From assembly GCA_001940825.1 (NCBI GenBank), contig MSGT01000059.1:1-60302 (forward strand): DNA of 60,302 nucleotides. Reading direction: 5' to 3'. Below are positions 26,370 to 35,880 of this stretch, in pieces (positions within the stretch are counted from its first letter, which is position 1; each line of letters begins with the position of its first letter). The notes under the pieces were generated by a model. That model saw nothing but the letters and a program-made list of their open reading frames with translations. It searched no databases and was not told the origin of the DNA. This stretch comes from Sphaerochaeta sp. Phil3. Its GTDB lineage: Bacteria; Spirochaetota; Spirochaetia; Sphaerochaetales; Sphaerochaetaceae. Made by a program: the position numbers and the translations under genes.

Positions 26370-26577
26370 CAAAAGCTTTGATGGGCGTTGATGGACGCTG
26401 TAGGGCGTTGTGGAACGCTGTAGGATACTATGGGATAACCTAGAGATGGTTAGAGAGTACCTAAGCGCACCTGACAGTACCTGATAGTCCCAACTGTTTG
26501 CAATCCAGACCGTTTCAGAGTGGCTAGAATGTCCAGAGTGGCTAGAATGGCTAGAATGCCCAGAACGGCTAGACATC
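26370..26577. repeat. Degenerate 9-10 bp tandem repeats in a gene-free gap
   Basis: The 316-base gap after the HAD gene holds two runs of imperfect short repeats. About 26378-26460 repeats a 10-bp unit like TGGGCGTTGA/TGGACGCTGT/TAGGGCGTTG. About 26515-26575 repeats a 9-bp unit, clearest on the minus strand as TCTAGCCAT, TCTAGCCAC, TCTGGACAT. An open frame encoding His/Ser repeats crosses it, but its composition comes from the repeat. Confidence 0.75.
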
Positions 26578-26583
26578 GCAGCA

Positions 26584-26614
26584 AAAAACCCCGGCGAGAG
26601 AACCCACCGGGGTT
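26584..26614 (-). terminator. Terminator of the 5'-nucleotidase/phosphatase gene
   Basis: Stem AACCCCGG (26587-26594) with CCGGGGTT (26607-26614), 12-nt loop, then TTTTTT on the minus strand. The T-run is weaker on the plus strand. Confidence 0.85.
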
Positions 26615-26652
26615 GAAATTCAAAAACCGAACTTCAAAACTCGAGACTCAGC

Positions 26653-29382
26653 TTACTTGGCAAGATTGGACTTGAGAGCTGAAATCTCGGAGTCTGTGAG
26701 GCCAATGGCCTTGAGGTAGCCTTCAGCACCGTACTGAAGGTCTGCGGAAGTTGCGTTTGCAATGTCGTAGTCTGCAAGAACGCCAAATGCGTTCTTGAGA
26801 GTCTTGACGATGTTGCTGTTTGCAATAGCCTCGTACTTGGCCGTTCCCTTCTCAACGCCGTAGTAGTTGTAGTAGGTTGTCATGTAGTCTTCGATGACTT
26901 CCTCTGGAGTTGCACCCATGAGGCATTCAAGGAGAGCAGAAACGAAACCGGCTCTGTCCTTGCCCTCTGTGCAGTGCACGGCGTAGACGCCAGGATTGTT
27001 TGCGAAGAACCTCATGCCCTCTGCAAGACCGCTGCGGAAGCTTGGATCGTTGAAGTCAACACCAAGGTTCAGGTAGATGACGTTCTGCTGTGAGTAGTAG
27101 GAACCTGCGAAGCACTCCCTTGCCTCTGCTGTAGCCTTGTCGTCGGAAAGGTTCATGATGACCGTGATTCCGGCTTCCTTTGCAGCGGCATCGGCATACT
27201 CGTTGCGGCCAAGCTCAGGGTTGACAGGGTTGCTTGTCCTGTAGAGGACGTTGCCCATGCCGGTCGTCTTGATCTGGCGGAAGTTTGCGAACTCTGCGTC
27301 GGTGAGGTTAGGATAGTCCTCTCTGTTGTTGGTTCTGTTGAGGTCGTGGAGGATGTACTCTGCAAGGTAGCCGCCCTGCTCGTACATCTCGAACTCGACT
27401 GTGATTGGGAACGTCACACCTTCGTTTGGAACCCAGTACCATGTCTTTTCTTCGTTGGTGACCTTCGTTCCAATGCCGTATGTGGTCGTGAAGTTGCCCA
27501 TGTTGATGGCCATTGAGAGATAGCCCTTAGCCGTTCCGTCCTCACCCTTCTCTATGATGATCGCAGGCTTGCCTGTATCAACGTAGGAGTATGTAGGAAC
27601 GACTGGAAGCACGAGCTCCTGGTCCAGGAACTTCACGGTTACGAGGTCGCCCCATGTGAAACCAAGCGTTCCAAAGAAATCGGAAGCCTTACAGGTCGTA
27701 TAGAGGTTGCCGTACTTTGTGGTGAAGATGTTAGCATCAAGGTTGGAGACCTCGATGACAAGTTCATCGGATGCAGCCTCTGTGATGATGTGCATTCTGC
27801 CCTGTGGCTCGGCGTACCTTTCGTCTATGACACCGCCAAGAACCTGAACGATGTAGTCCATGACAACTTCGTCAAGAGGCATGCCTGTGTCGAACTGTGA
27901 GGATGCGCTTGCGAATGCATAGTATGTGTCTCCACCGGCTGCAACGAAGTTGTTGGTTATGACCGCGTATGTTGCATCTGGATCGAAAGCCTTGCCGTTG
28001 ACGCTGTTGATGGTCACACGGTTGATGGACTTTGGTCCATAGTATGTGGAGGCTGGGTATGTCTCATCGGCCTTGTCGTATGCCTTTGTGGTATCGACAG
28101 TGATGTCCATTCCAGCTGTCTGAGGGAATCCGCCAAGGGAGATTGGAGTGCAGAACGTGGAGGCTTCAAGGGCTTCGAGAAGCTCGCTTCCCTTCACGTA
28201 GACGACTGCAACCGTGTTGCCGAATGGAAGAACGGTATTGATGTCCTTCTTCGTGACGTCGCCAGCCTTGACCCAAGCTCTGATTCCACCGCCGTTTGTG
28301 ATTGCAACGACGTTCTCGGATGGGACGCTTACGCTACCCTCGTCCTTGAGGATGGCCCACATCATGGCGTCTGTTATGAGGTCGCCGTTGTTGGTCTCTT
28401 CAGTTCTGTTGCCCGGCTCCTTGTCACCGTTGAGGGATACGAAGGACTCAGCAAACTTGATGTTGAACTCTGCATTGACCCTGTCGATGATCTCCTGTGC
28501 AACGGAAAGCACATAGGCATCGGACTCGAGTTCGGATGTATCCTGAAGGTAGTGGTCCTCGATTGCGCCGGTTGCATCGTCGATGACGATTACACCAATG
28601 TTTGCAAATGCCGTACCGGTCGACTGGATTGGAGCGCCGTCGTAGTTGGTGATGACGGAGTGCGAATGGCCATCGATGATGAAATCAAGACCTGTCACGT
28701 TGTTCCAAAGGTCATACGACGTATTTGGCTCGGAGGACTCGTCGATTCCAAGGTGGGCGATTGCAATGATGGTGCTGCAGCCGTTGGCCCTTAGAAGATC
28801 CACGTTGTTCTGAGTCTCTGCATAGAGGTCTTCACCGGCGATGAAGTCAAGTCCCTTGATGAGGGCTGGGTTTGCCTTCGTCTGTGCTTCAGGGGTCTCA
28901 AGACCAATGAAACCAATCCTTTCGCCACTTGACAGTGTAAGGATTGCACATGGATTGAAGACATACTGGCCGTCTGCAAAGATGTCTGCGCACAGAACCA
29001 TGAAGTTGGCCTGCATGAGATTGCTGACAAGCTGCTCGAAGCCGTAGTCGAACTCATGGTTTCCAAGAGTTATGACATGGTAGCCGGCAGCATTCATCAT
29101 GGTGATTGCATCAAGGCCCTTTGTACTGCTGACGTATGTCGTGCCTTGGCTGAAGTCTCCAGCATCCACAAGGAAGACGGAAGCCTCGCGCTCTATGAAG
29201 GAATCCCTGAGGGCTGCGATCTTCGCATATCCTTCGATGGCACCATGGACATCGTTCGAATGGAGGATGACGGTCTTCCCGTACATGTCTCCATGTTTGA
29301 TTTCATTGATAGACTGCGCGAAAAGGCATGAAACAGCCAGAACCGCAACCAGCATCAAAGCAAAAAACTTCTTTGTTTTCAC
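26653..29382 (-). CDS. Exported 5'-nucleotidase fused to a tyrosine-phosphatase-like domain
   Basis: A 909-residue exported two-enzyme fusion. Signal peptide 1-23 (cleavage near FAQ-S; Cys19 in AVSC could be a loose lipobox). Residues 36-270: calcineurin-like metallophosphatase with HSNDVHG (41-47), GNHEFD (107-112) and GHSHS. About 300-520: 5'-nucleotidase C-terminal substrate domain (NGGGIRA, TVLPFGN, NNFVAAGGD). About 530-640: a beta-rich domain with LSMAINMGNF. About 650-909: tyrosine/dual-specificity-type phosphatase with Cys804-x5-Arg810 (HCTEGKDRAG). It should strip phosphate from nucleotides in the periplasm for the nucleoside importers; the second phosphatase target is unknown. Start codon GTG with GGGAGG 6 nt upstream. 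Single gene with terminator. Confidence 0.92.
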   Translation of the reverse strand: MKTKKFFALMLVAVLAVSCLFAQSINEIKHGDMYGKTVILHSNDVHGAIEGYAKIAALRDSFIEREASVFLVDAGDFSQGTTYVSSTKGLDAITMMNAAGYHVITLGNHEFDYGFEQLVSNLMQANFMVLCADIFADGQYVFNPCAILTLSSGERIGFIGLETPEAQTKANPALIKGLDFIAGEDLYAETQNNVDLLRANGCSTIIAIAHLGIDESSEPNTSYDLWNNVTGLDFIIDGHSHSVITNYDGAPIQSTGTAFANIGVIVIDDATGAIEDHYLQDTSELESDAYVLSVAQEIIDRVNAEFNIKFAESFVSLNGDKEPGNRTEETNNGDLITDAMMWAILKDEGSVSVPSENVVAITNGGGIRAWVKAGDVTKKDINTVLPFGNTVAVVYVKGSELLEALEASTFCTPISLGGFPQTAGMDITVDTTKAYDKADETYPASTYYGPKSINRVTINSVNGKAFDPDATYAVITNNFVAAGGDTYYAFASASSQFDTGMPLDEVVMDYIVQVLGGVIDERYAEPQGRMHIITEAASDELVIEVSNLDANIFTTKYGNLYTTCKASDFFGTLGFTWGDLVTVKFLDQELVLPVVPTYSYVDTGKPAIIIEKGEDGTAKGYLSMAINMGNFTTTYGIGTKVTNEEKTWYWVPNEGVTFPITVEFEMYEQGGYLAEYILHDLNRTNNREDYPNLTDAEFANFRQIKTTGMGNVLYRTSNPVNPELGRNEYADAAAKEAGITVIMNLSDDKATAEARECFAGSYYSQQNVIYLNLGVDFNDPSFRSGLAEGMRFFANNPGVYAVHCTEGKDRAGFVSALLECLMGATPEEVIEDYMTTYYNYYGVEKGTAKYEAIANSNIVKTLKNAFGVLADYDIANATSADLQYGAEGYLKAIGLTDSEISALKSNLAK

Positions 29383-29468
29383 TTCGACCTCCCATATAGT
29401 TTTATTGTTTTAGAAACTAGCACAGTCAATTCTACACTAGAAAACGCAAACCCGCCACAACAAAATCT

Positions 29469-29489
29469 GTTTGAAAGCAACTTTCAAAC
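29469..29489 (-). terminator. queA: Probable terminator of queA
   Basis: Perfect 9-bp stem GTTTGAAAG / CTTTCAAAC with a 3-nt loop, followed on the minus strand by AGATTTTG. Moderate T-run. Confidence 0.55.
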
Positions 29490-29500
29490 TTTCAAAACTC

Positions 29501-30556
29501 CTACTTGAGGAACGTTGCATCCCCATAGCTGAAGAACCTGTAGCGTTCCTCCACGGCATGCCTGTAGGCTGCAAGAATATGATCCTTTCCTGCAAAGGCG
29601 GACACAAGCACAAGCAACGTGGATTCAGGTGTATGGAAATTGGTAAGCATTTGGTCTACCACCATGAACTTGAAACCAGGGGTTATGAAAAGGTTCGTTG
29701 ATGCCGTCTTGGCCTCAAGTAGACCAGTATCCCTGTTCACGGCGCTTTCAAGGGTCCTTACGCTTGTCGTTCCAACGGCGACGATCCTACGCCCGGAGGC
29801 CTTGGCTTCGTTTATCTTGGAGGCAACCTCCTGCGATACATGGTACGATTCAGTGTGCATGACGTGATCTTCCAAATTCTCTGTTCTCACAGGAAGGAAC
29901 GTACCCATGCCCACATGGAGCGTGATATGCAGGATTTCACAGCCCTTGGCCTCAAGTTGGGCCACCGTTTCAGGAGTAAAGTGAAGCCCTGCCGTAGGAG
30001 ACGCCATTGAGCCGCATTCGTTTGCGAATATGGTCTGGTATCTCTTTTCGTCATTGAAGTCATCCTCCCTCTTTATGTATGGAGGAAGAGGAACGTGGCC
30101 GCAGGAAGCAAAGAAAGACTCATCCACAGGTCTATCGAACTTTATGACCTTAAGCGACGAACCGCTGTCAGAGTCGTCCACATCGCTGTCTATGCAGCCG
30201 TTGCAGAACAAGGATCCGTCCTGGGCAAAGAAGGAATAGGACTTCCCCGGACGCTGCTTCTTGCTCTTCGAGACCATGGCCTGCCAACGGTCAGGTCCAA
30301 CGGCTCCGGTGAAAAGGAACTCAACCTTCCCGCCTGTCTGGGAAACCCCATAGACACGAGCCTTCCTTACACGGGTATCATTGATGACAACGATGCTCCC
30401 AGGTTCCACATACGATGGAAAATCTGCCATCTTTGAGTCTGTATAGGCACCGGTTCTCCTGTCTATGACCAAAAGCCTGTCGTCTCCGCGACGCTCCGCA
30501 GGAGTCTGCGCTATGAGCTCTGGAGGAAGTTCAAATGTAAATTCGCTTATCTTCAT
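29501..30556 (-). CDS. queA: tRNA preQ1 ribosyltransferase-isomerase QueA
   Basis: A 351-residue QueA, which moves the ribosyl part of S-adenosylmethionine onto preQ1 at tRNA position 34 to give epoxyqueuosine. It begins MKISEFTFELPPELIAQTP and carries VVINDTRVRKARVYG and the PTAGLHFTPE block; length is normal. The start at 30556 is chosen because AAGGA lies 7 nt upstream and the family begins there; the frame is open 63 nt further without a ribosome site. Last gene of yebC-ruvCAB-queA, 72 nt after ruvB. Confidence 0.95.
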   Translation of the reverse strand: MKISEFTFELPPELIAQTPAERRGDDRLLVIDRRTGAYTDSKMADFPSYVEPGSIVVINDTRVRKARVYGVSQTGGKVEFLFTGAVGPDRWQAMVSKSKKQRPGKSYSFFAQDGSLFCNGCIDSDVDDSDSGSSLKVIKFDRPVDESFFASCGHVPLPPYIKREDDFNDEKRYQTIFANECGSMASPTAGLHFTPETVAQLEAKGCEILHITLHVGMGTFLPVRTENLEDHVMHTESYHVSQEVASKINEAKASGRRIVAVGTTSVRTLESAVNRDTGLLEAKTASTNLFITPGFKFMVVDQMLTNFHTPESTLLVLVSAFAGKDHILAAYRHAVEERYRFFSYGDATFLK

Positions 30557-30628
30557 CGATCGATCCTTGTAAAACAATCCATACTTGCAAAACGATAAAT
30601 ATCGTATCAGTCGAAGCACCTGAATAGG

Positions 30629-31729
30629 TCAGTCGAACAGCGTACCCTGTGCATCCTGGCCGGCTCCACCAAAACCTGTAAGATAGGAGCTGCCGTTCGC
30701 GCGCATCTGAGCCTCCATTCTGTCTTGAAGTCCAAGGAGTTCATAGGCCTTTGCCGTGACCATACGCCCCCTAGGGGTTCGTTTGAGATATCCTTTCTGG
30801 ATAAGATACGGCTCGTAGAAATCCTCAAGGGATTCAATGGCTTCGCCAACAGAAATGCTCAGGGTGTCGGCACCAACAGGGCCTCCACCGTAGAACTCTA
30901 TTATCGTTCTAAGGATGTTTCTGTCCTGATCTTCAAGACCGTTCAGGTCTATACCAAGGTTCTTGATGCTGCGATGCACGACATCTGCAGTGATGGTGCC
31001 ATCGGCTATGACCTCTGCAAAGTCACGGAAACGCCTTAGGAGCCTGTTGGCGATTCTAGGTGTTCCACGTGAGCATTTTGCAAGAAGGCCAACGGCCTCG
31101 TCGTCTATTGGAACGTTTATGAGACTTGCACTTCTTTTGATGATTTGTCCAAGCTCTCCTTCGTTGTAGAACTCTATGCGGCAGTTTATGCCAAACCTAG
31201 TCTGAAGAGGAGAGCTGACCATGCCGGCCTTGGTAGTGGCTCCAATGAGCGTGAAATGTGGGATTGGAATCCTCATTGTCCTTGCGCTAGGCCCTTGTCC
31301 TATGACCCAGTCTATCTCAAAGTCCTCCATGGCTATGTAAAGCATCTCCTCCAAGGCAGGCTTGAGCCTATGGATCTCGTCTATGAAGAACACCGAGTTC
31401 TCAGTCACATTTGTGAGTATTCCGGCAAGGTCCTTTGGCTTGTCCAAAGCAGGGGCGCTTGTCATGCGGATCTCCGATCCCATTTCGTTTGCGACTATGG
31501 ATGCAAGAGTGGTCTTTCCAAGGCCAGGGGGGCCAATGAGGAAGACATGATCCAAGGCCTCCCCCCTCTCACGGGCCGCCTTGATGAAGACCCCAAGGTT
31601 CTCCTTTATCTTCTTCTGCCCCTGGAAATCGGACAGGAACTTTGGCCTAAGGATGTTCTCCTGGGCATCGGCATCCTGATAGCCGGTTGCCACAACCGAT
31701 GTGCTCTGCAAATAGTCGATGTCTTCCAC
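30629..31729 (-). CDS. ruvB: Holliday junction helicase motor RuvB
   Basis: A 366-residue AAA+ ATPase that drives branch migration with RuvA. Walker [10 protein letters not shown] (66-74), Walker B FIDEIHRL, sensor 1 LIGATTKAG, and a C-terminal winged helix with [11 protein letters not shown] and RTPRGR. GTG start with AGGAGGG 7 nt upstream. It lies 49 nt after ruvA. Confidence 0.97.
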   Translation of the reverse strand: MEDIDYLQSTSVVATGYQDADAQENILRPKFLSDFQGQKKIKENLGVFIKAARERGEALDHVFLIGPPGLGKTTLASIVANEMGSEIRMTSAPALDKPKDLAGILTNVTENSVFFIDEIHRLKPALEEMLYIAMEDFEIDWVIGQGPSARTMRIPIPHFTLIGATTKAGMVSSPLQTRFGINCRIEFYNEGELGQIIKRSASLINVPIDDEAVGLLAKCSRGTPRIANRLLRRFRDFAEVIADGTITADVVHRSIKNLGIDLNGLEDQDRNILRTIIEFYGGGPVGADTLSISVGEAIESLEDFYEPYLIQKGYLKRTPRGRMVTAKAYELLGLQDRMEAQMRANGSSYLTGFGGAGQDAQGTLFD

Positions 31730-31778
31730 GAATCACCCTCCTATGGGATTTCCTTTTTCCATCAGGATTTGAAACCAA

Positions 31779-32408
31779 TTACGACAACGCCACGACAGCG
31801 GATCTGAACAGCCACTCCTCCACGGCGCTCTGTCCATGGGATGAGACATACTCTTCATTGTCCTTGAGCAGCTTTGCAACGGTGTCCAGGACCTTTTTCT
31901 TATCATAGCCCATTTCCACAAGGGCATCTATTATGTCCTGGTACTTCTTGGAAGCACCGCTTGCAACGTTCTGAGGCTTTGCATCGTCCTCCGTGAACAC
32001 CAAAGTGTCGCGCAGGGCAAGGATTATCTTCTGAGATGTCTTTGCACCAAGACCTGGAATGCGGGAAAGGAACGATACATCGCCTTGGTCAAGGGCTGTG
32101 ATGAAGTCGCGGACCCTAACGCCGGAGAGTATCTTCATGGCCTGTTTAGGCCCTATTCCATTGACCTTTATCAACTCCAGAAAGAGTCTTCTCTCGTCCT
32201 CGTCGCAGAAACCAAAGAGCGTCATGCCGTCCTCTTTGTGCTGAAGCCAAGCAAGAAGCCTGACATTGCTGCGCTCCGCACCCTGAAGGGACGACAGCTT
32301 TGTGGCTGTCTGGGAGGAGACCACGAACTCGTACTCCACGTTGCCACCAAGTATTATCACGGTCTGTGCGCCTGCATAGACAAGCTGACCTATAACTGCG
32401 TTTATCAT
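31779..32408 (-). CDS. ruvA: Holliday junction DNA-binding subunit RuvA
   Basis: A 209-residue RuvA: N-terminal OB domain, helix-hairpin-helix motifs (LIKVNGIGPKQAMKIL and FLSRIPGLGAKTSQKII), and a C-terminal three-helix RuvB-binding domain (about 150-195). Its ATG overlaps the ruvC stop by 4 nt. Confidence 0.95.
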   Translation of the reverse strand: MINAVIGQLVYAGAQTVIILGGNVEYEFVVSSQTATKLSSLQGAERSNVRLLAWLQHKEDGMTLFGFCDEDERRLFLELIKVNGIGPKQAMKILSGVRVRDFITALDQGDVSFLSRIPGLGAKTSQKIILALRDTLVFTEDDAKPQNVASGASKKYQDIIDALVEMGYDKKKVLDTVAKLLKDNEEYVSSHGQSAVEEWLFRSAVVALS

Positions 32409-32902
32409 CTAAGGATTCCAAGCCTCCCCTGCGTAGAACTCGTGTTGCCCCAGCACACGGCGGCGGCCAAGGCATCTGCGGCGTGGTCAGGACGTGGTAT
32501 CTTGTCCAGCCCAAGGAGTATGCGGCACATCTCCTGGACCTGCTTCTTCTCAGCCCTGCCGTAGCCAGTTATCGCAATCTTGATCTGAAGCGGTGTGAAC
32601 ATGCTCACAGGAACACCCTGTTGGTGCATTCTGTAAGAAACTGCACCAATGACCTTTGCAACGCCAATTGCGGACACTTCGTTCTTTGCAAAGAAGATGT
32701 CCTCTATGGAGACGTGCTGCGGGTGGTACTTGTCAACGACATCCCCCAAGGAGTCAGCGATGGATGCAATCCTATCCTCAAGGTTGGACTTGGGCTCTGT
32801 GTTTATCACACCAAAACAAACAGGCCGGAACTTCTGGCCAACGAAATCGACCACGCCCCAGCCTGTATTGGCAAGTCCTGGATCAACGCCCAGTATCACC
32901 AT
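32405..32902 (-). CDS. ruvC: Holliday junction resolvase RuvC
   Basis: A 165-residue nuclease that cuts Holliday junctions. The acidic residues are recognisable: Asp7 in GVDPGLANTGWG, the Glu of SIEDIFFAKN, and the C-terminal Asp pair in RPDHAADALAAA. It lies between yebC (3-nt gap) and ruvA (4-nt overlap). Confidence 0.96.
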   Translation of the reverse strand: MVILGVDPGLANTGWGVVDFVGQKFRPVCFGVINTEPKSNLEDRIASIADSLGDVVDKYHPQHVSIEDIFFAKNEVSAIGVAKVIGAVSYRMHQQGVPVSMFTPLQIKIAITGYGRAEKKQVQEMCRILLGLDKIPRPDHAADALAAAVCWGNTSSTQGRLGILR

Positions 32903-32905
32903 AGC

Positions 32906-33646
32906 TTACTCTTCGTAGAAATCATCTGGAAGATCAAGGTTCGTGGAAACCTGCTGGACATCGTCCAGATCTTCAAGGCGCTCCACTATGTTCATGACCT
33001 TCTGGGCCTTTTCCTTGTCAAGGGAAACGGTGGTGTCTGCAATCTTGTTGATGTCAGCGCTGTCCTGCTCGAAACCTGCAGCCTGCATGGCCTCAAGAAC
33101 TGCACCAAAGTCCGCCGGGGAAGTGGTGACCTCAATGGTTCCGTCTTCGTTTACGACATCCTCTGCACCGTTCTCAAGAGCGGCAGTGAAGATCTCGTCC
33201 TCAGTGTACTTGCTTGCATCGTATGTGATGACACCCTTTGTCTGGAACATATAGGAGACGCATCCTGTGGAACCAAGAGATCCGCCAAGCTTTGTGAGTG
33301 TGCTTCTCACATCGGCAGCGGTTCTGTTCTTGTTGTCCGTGAGGGTATCGATGATGATTGCGACTCCGCCTGGTGCATAGCCTTCGTATGTAAGCTCCAT
33401 GAACACAGTGTTGCCCATTTCGCCGGAACCCTTCTTGATGGCTCTCTCGATGTTGTCCTTTGGCATGTTCTCCGCACGGGCCTTGAGAATGGCGGTCCTA
33501 AGCGCTGCGTTGGTGTCCGGATCGGCTCCACCCATCTTTGCAGCTACACTGATCTCCTTGATCAGCTTCGTGAACTTTTGACCACGCTTCTGGTCGGCAA
33601 TGCCCTTCTTGTGCTTGATAGTAGCCCATTTGCTATGACCTGACAT
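32906..33646 (-). CDS. yebC: YebC/PmpR family protein
   Basis: A 246-residue YebC-family protein. The N-terminal block MSGHSKWATIKHKKGIADQK and KMGGADPDTNAALR are diagnostic. Family members act as transcription regulators or, for some, as factors that help ribosomes through proline stretches. AAAGAGG lies 5 nt before the ATG. First gene of the ruvCAB-queA operon, with a near-consensus promoter. Confidence 0.95.
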   Translation of the reverse strand: MSGHSKWATIKHKKGIADQKRGQKFTKLIKEISVAAKMGGADPDTNAALRTAILKARAENMPKDNIERAIKKGSGEMGNTVFMELTYEGYAPGGVAIIIDTLTDNKNRTAADVRSTLTKLGGSLGSTGCVSYMFQTKGVITYDASKYTEDEIFTAALENGAEDVVNEDGTIEVTTSPADFGAVLEAMQAAGFEQDSADINKIADTTVSLDKEKAQKVMNIVERLEDLDDVQQVSTNLDLPDDFYEE

Positions 33647-33684
33647 ATAAACCTCTTTAGTAACGAGTTAAGAATAACTCTGAA

Positions 33685-33713
33685 ATTCTACATACAGCGA
33701 TTTGCGCTGTCAA
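33685..33713 (-). promoter_or_regulatory. yebC: Strong sigma-70 promoter of yebC-ruvCAB-queA
   Basis: Minus strand TTGACA (33708-33713), 17-nt spacer, TAGAAT (33685-33690). The -35 box overlaps the stop codon of the upstream hemW gene; a small inverted repeat (ACAGCG/CGCTGT) lies in the spacer. Confidence 0.8.
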
Positions 33714-34897
33714 GACTGTTGGGACAGTCTGCGAGATAGTCTGTTGATGACTTCAAGGGCGGCATGGTCGGCGACAAGAAGCCCCTCGTTGGAAGGGACA
33801 AGGCATCCGTTTTCCACGGAATACCCATCCAGGCCGTCCAACATGGAAGGCGTCACCTTGCAGCCGAACTCACTCTCCAGTCTTCCAAGGTCAAGGCCAC
33901 CTTTATACCTAAGGCCCATTAGCACGAACTCCTCAAGAGCCTCCTCCTTGCCAAGGACCTCGCATGCGACACCTCCAAAACAAGGACCATTTATATAATC
34001 ATGGACCGATTTTTTCGAGTCGAACCTCTTTACCAGACCATCCTTGAACGCTGTGGACGCCGCCCCAGGCCCTAGACCCACATAGGGCCTATAGTCCCAA
34101 TAGCGACAGTTGTGAAGGCCTCTCCTTCCGTTTTTCGCAAAATTGGAGACCTCGTAGTGCTCAAAGCCACGCTCCTCCAAAGCGTTCCATACGGAGCAAA
34201 GCATTGAGGCCTGGGTGTCATCGTCTGGCAAAGGCGGACGTCTTTTGAAAAGAGGAGTCCCCTCCTCCAAAGTCAAGGCATAGACGCTCAGGTGATTGGA
34301 AGGAAATCCATTGCACAAAGTTTGTACATCCTTCAAAGGGTCGTGCCAAGGCCCAAGGCACGTCATGAGGTCGTAGCTGAGCTCGCAGCCTGTACTTGCG
34401 CCAATATCCTGTGACAGCTCCAACCCACGATATGTCTGCTCAAGCGTTGCATTGCGGCCAAGGAACTCCAAAGCCCTTTCGTAAAGGCTCTGGACCCCAA
34501 GCGAAAGGCGTGTGAAAAGACCATCGAATAGACATTTCATGTTAGGAGAAAGGTTGTCTGGATTCATCTCAACCGTGAATTCCTTGGGTCTGCCGTTGCG
34601 ACATACAAGACCTGCTATCTCGTACAGGCTGCGCACATCAAGGCAGCCGGGACTTCCCCCTCCAATGTATGCAGTCTCGAAAGGACGTCCCTTCATCCTT
34701 TCAACGAGCTCCCCAAGCTCACCGACAAGCCTTGAGACATAACGAGACTTTACATCATCACGATAGCCTGAAACGGAAAAGAATGCACAATAACTGCACT
34801 TCGAGTCGCAGAATGGGACATGGATGTACAAAGAAAGAGGTTCTTCGTAGTCAAACGAATCCAGAAAATCACACATCAGCGGAATAGAGACCGCCAA
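33710..34897 (-). CDS. hemW: HemW-like radical SAM protein
   Basis: A 395-residue radical SAM protein of the HemW/HemN branch. The iron-sulfur cysteines are Cys30, Cys34 and Cys37 (CDSKCSYC), followed by GGGSPG and the HemN C-terminal domain. HemW is a haem chaperone; with no haem pathway in view, the substrate here is open. The start is uncertain: TTG at 34897 (AGGA upstream) or ATG at 34876. Both lie inside the end of lepB, so the genes overlap and are coupled. Confidence 0.85.
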   Translation of the reverse strand: MAVSIPLMCDFLDSFDYEEPLSLYIHVPFCDSKCSYCAFFSVSGYRDDVKSRYVSRLVGELGELVERMKGRPFETAYIGGGSPGCLDVRSLYEIAGLVCRNGRPKEFTVEMNPDNLSPNMKCLFDGLFTRLSLGVQSLYERALEFLGRNATLEQTYRGLELSQDIGASTGCELSYDLMTCLGPWHDPLKDVQTLCNGFPSNHLSVYALTLEEGTPLFKRRPPLPDDDTQASMLCSVWNALEERGFEHYEVSNFAKNGRRGLHNCRYWDYRPYVGLGPGAASTAFKDGLVKRFDSKKSVHDYINGPCFGGVACEVLGKEEALEEFVLMGLRYKGGLDLGRLESEFGCKVTPSMLDGLDGYSVENGCLVPSNEGLLVADHAALEVINRLSRRLSQQS

Positions 34898-35873
34898 TGC
34901 GTCCTAGAGGCCATATCCTCGTGGCTACGTATCCGTTTATGCTCTTTGCAGACACTGGACCAAAGTAGCGACCGTCTCCTGAATTGTCGCGGTTGTCTCC
35001 AAGAGGAAGGACATAGCCTGCAGGTACATACATACCAACGTTCAGTCTAGCCCAGTCGCTTCGTGCATCGTCGCTTGCAGGGTTTGCAATCAAGCGCCCA
35101 ATGGCAACGTTCTTGTCGTAGCCGTACTGATCCGTAAACGACACGCTCCTATCCAACGACTGCTGGTCCTCGACAAGATGCCGTGGAAGCTGGCTTGAAG
35201 GAACGCCCTCGCTGTACAGGCCATCCAACCTAGCCAAAGCGTTGTACCACACGTATGTGGACTTCTCTATGCTTCTATGAGGAGCAGTGGAGAGGCCGTT
35301 CTGTGCTCTGAAATCCTCTTCAAGGACGTACTCGCCGGTGCCTGAAGCCTTTATGTAGGCATCGCCGTCCACAAAGGTTATCGTATCCCCTCCTACTCCG
35401 GCAGCACGTTTTACAAGAAGCTTCTCCCTCATGTTTCCGTTCTCGTCAACGTCTATGTTCACCAACGAAAAGGTCCCCATGTACAGAATGGTGCTGACAA
35501 GATTGAACAGAGTTCCTTTGCTTTCGTACTGCGGATTGTAGAAGGTGATTATCTCGTCCCTGTCAGGAAGTCTTGAGTCAAGGATCTTTGGACCTTCAGG
35601 GAAAACCTCAAGGCCGTATGTAAGCTTGGAGACCATGACTCTGTCGCCTACAAGTAGGGTATTCTGCATGGATGGGGACGGGATTATGAAGAACTGGAAC
35701 AGGAACTGGTTTATGAGAAGAACGACGAAGACGGCGAACACTATGGCGTCCAGCCACTCCAAGGCCTCTGACAGCACAGTCCTCTTCTTGTTCTTCTTGG
35801 CCACCTTCATGGCCTTTCTCTTTGTAAGCCAGCGCTCCGTGAACGCCTGTACACCATCGAAAAAAGCATCCAT
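34869..35873 (-). CDS. lepB: Signal peptidase I
   Basis: A 334-residue type I signal peptidase that releases exported proteins such as the FAQ-type precursors in this window. Cytoplasmic basic head (1-33), one membrane anchor (about 42-64), nucleophile Ser68 in IIPSPSMQ, catalytic Lys in KRAAGVGGD, and C-terminal box GDNRDNSGDGR. A stretch of about 70 residues after GGDTITF is longer than in E. coli. The start is the ATG at 35873. No ribosome site precedes it and TATAAT ends only 7 nt before it, so the mRNA may be leaderless. Confidence 0.93.
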   Translation of the reverse strand: MDAFFDGVQAFTERWLTKRKAMKVAKKNKKRTVLSEALEWLDAIVFAVFVVLLINQFLFQFFIIPSPSMQNTLLVGDRVMVSKLTYGLEVFPEGPKILDSRLPDRDEIITFYNPQYESKGTLFNLVSTILYMGTFSLVNIDVDENGNMREKLLVKRAAGVGGDTITFVDGDAYIKASGTGEYVLEEDFRAQNGLSTAPHRSIEKSTYVWYNALARLDGLYSEGVPSSQLPRHLVEDQQSLDRSVSFTDQYGYDKNVAIGRLIANPASDDARSDWARLNVGMYVPAGYVLPLGDNRDNSGDGRYFGPVSAKSINGYVATRIWPLGRIGGLYSADV

Positions 35874-35880
35874 AACTAAA

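Noticed and set aside
26319-26576. Minus-strand frame encoding Ser/His/Gly repeats
   Set aside because: Its composition follows directly from the 9-bp DNA repeat; it has no ribosome site and the repeat is imperfect in a non-codon-like way.
32483-33643. A 386-residue plus-strand frame
   Set aside because: Entirely antisense to ruvC and yebC, which have clear families and ribosome sites.
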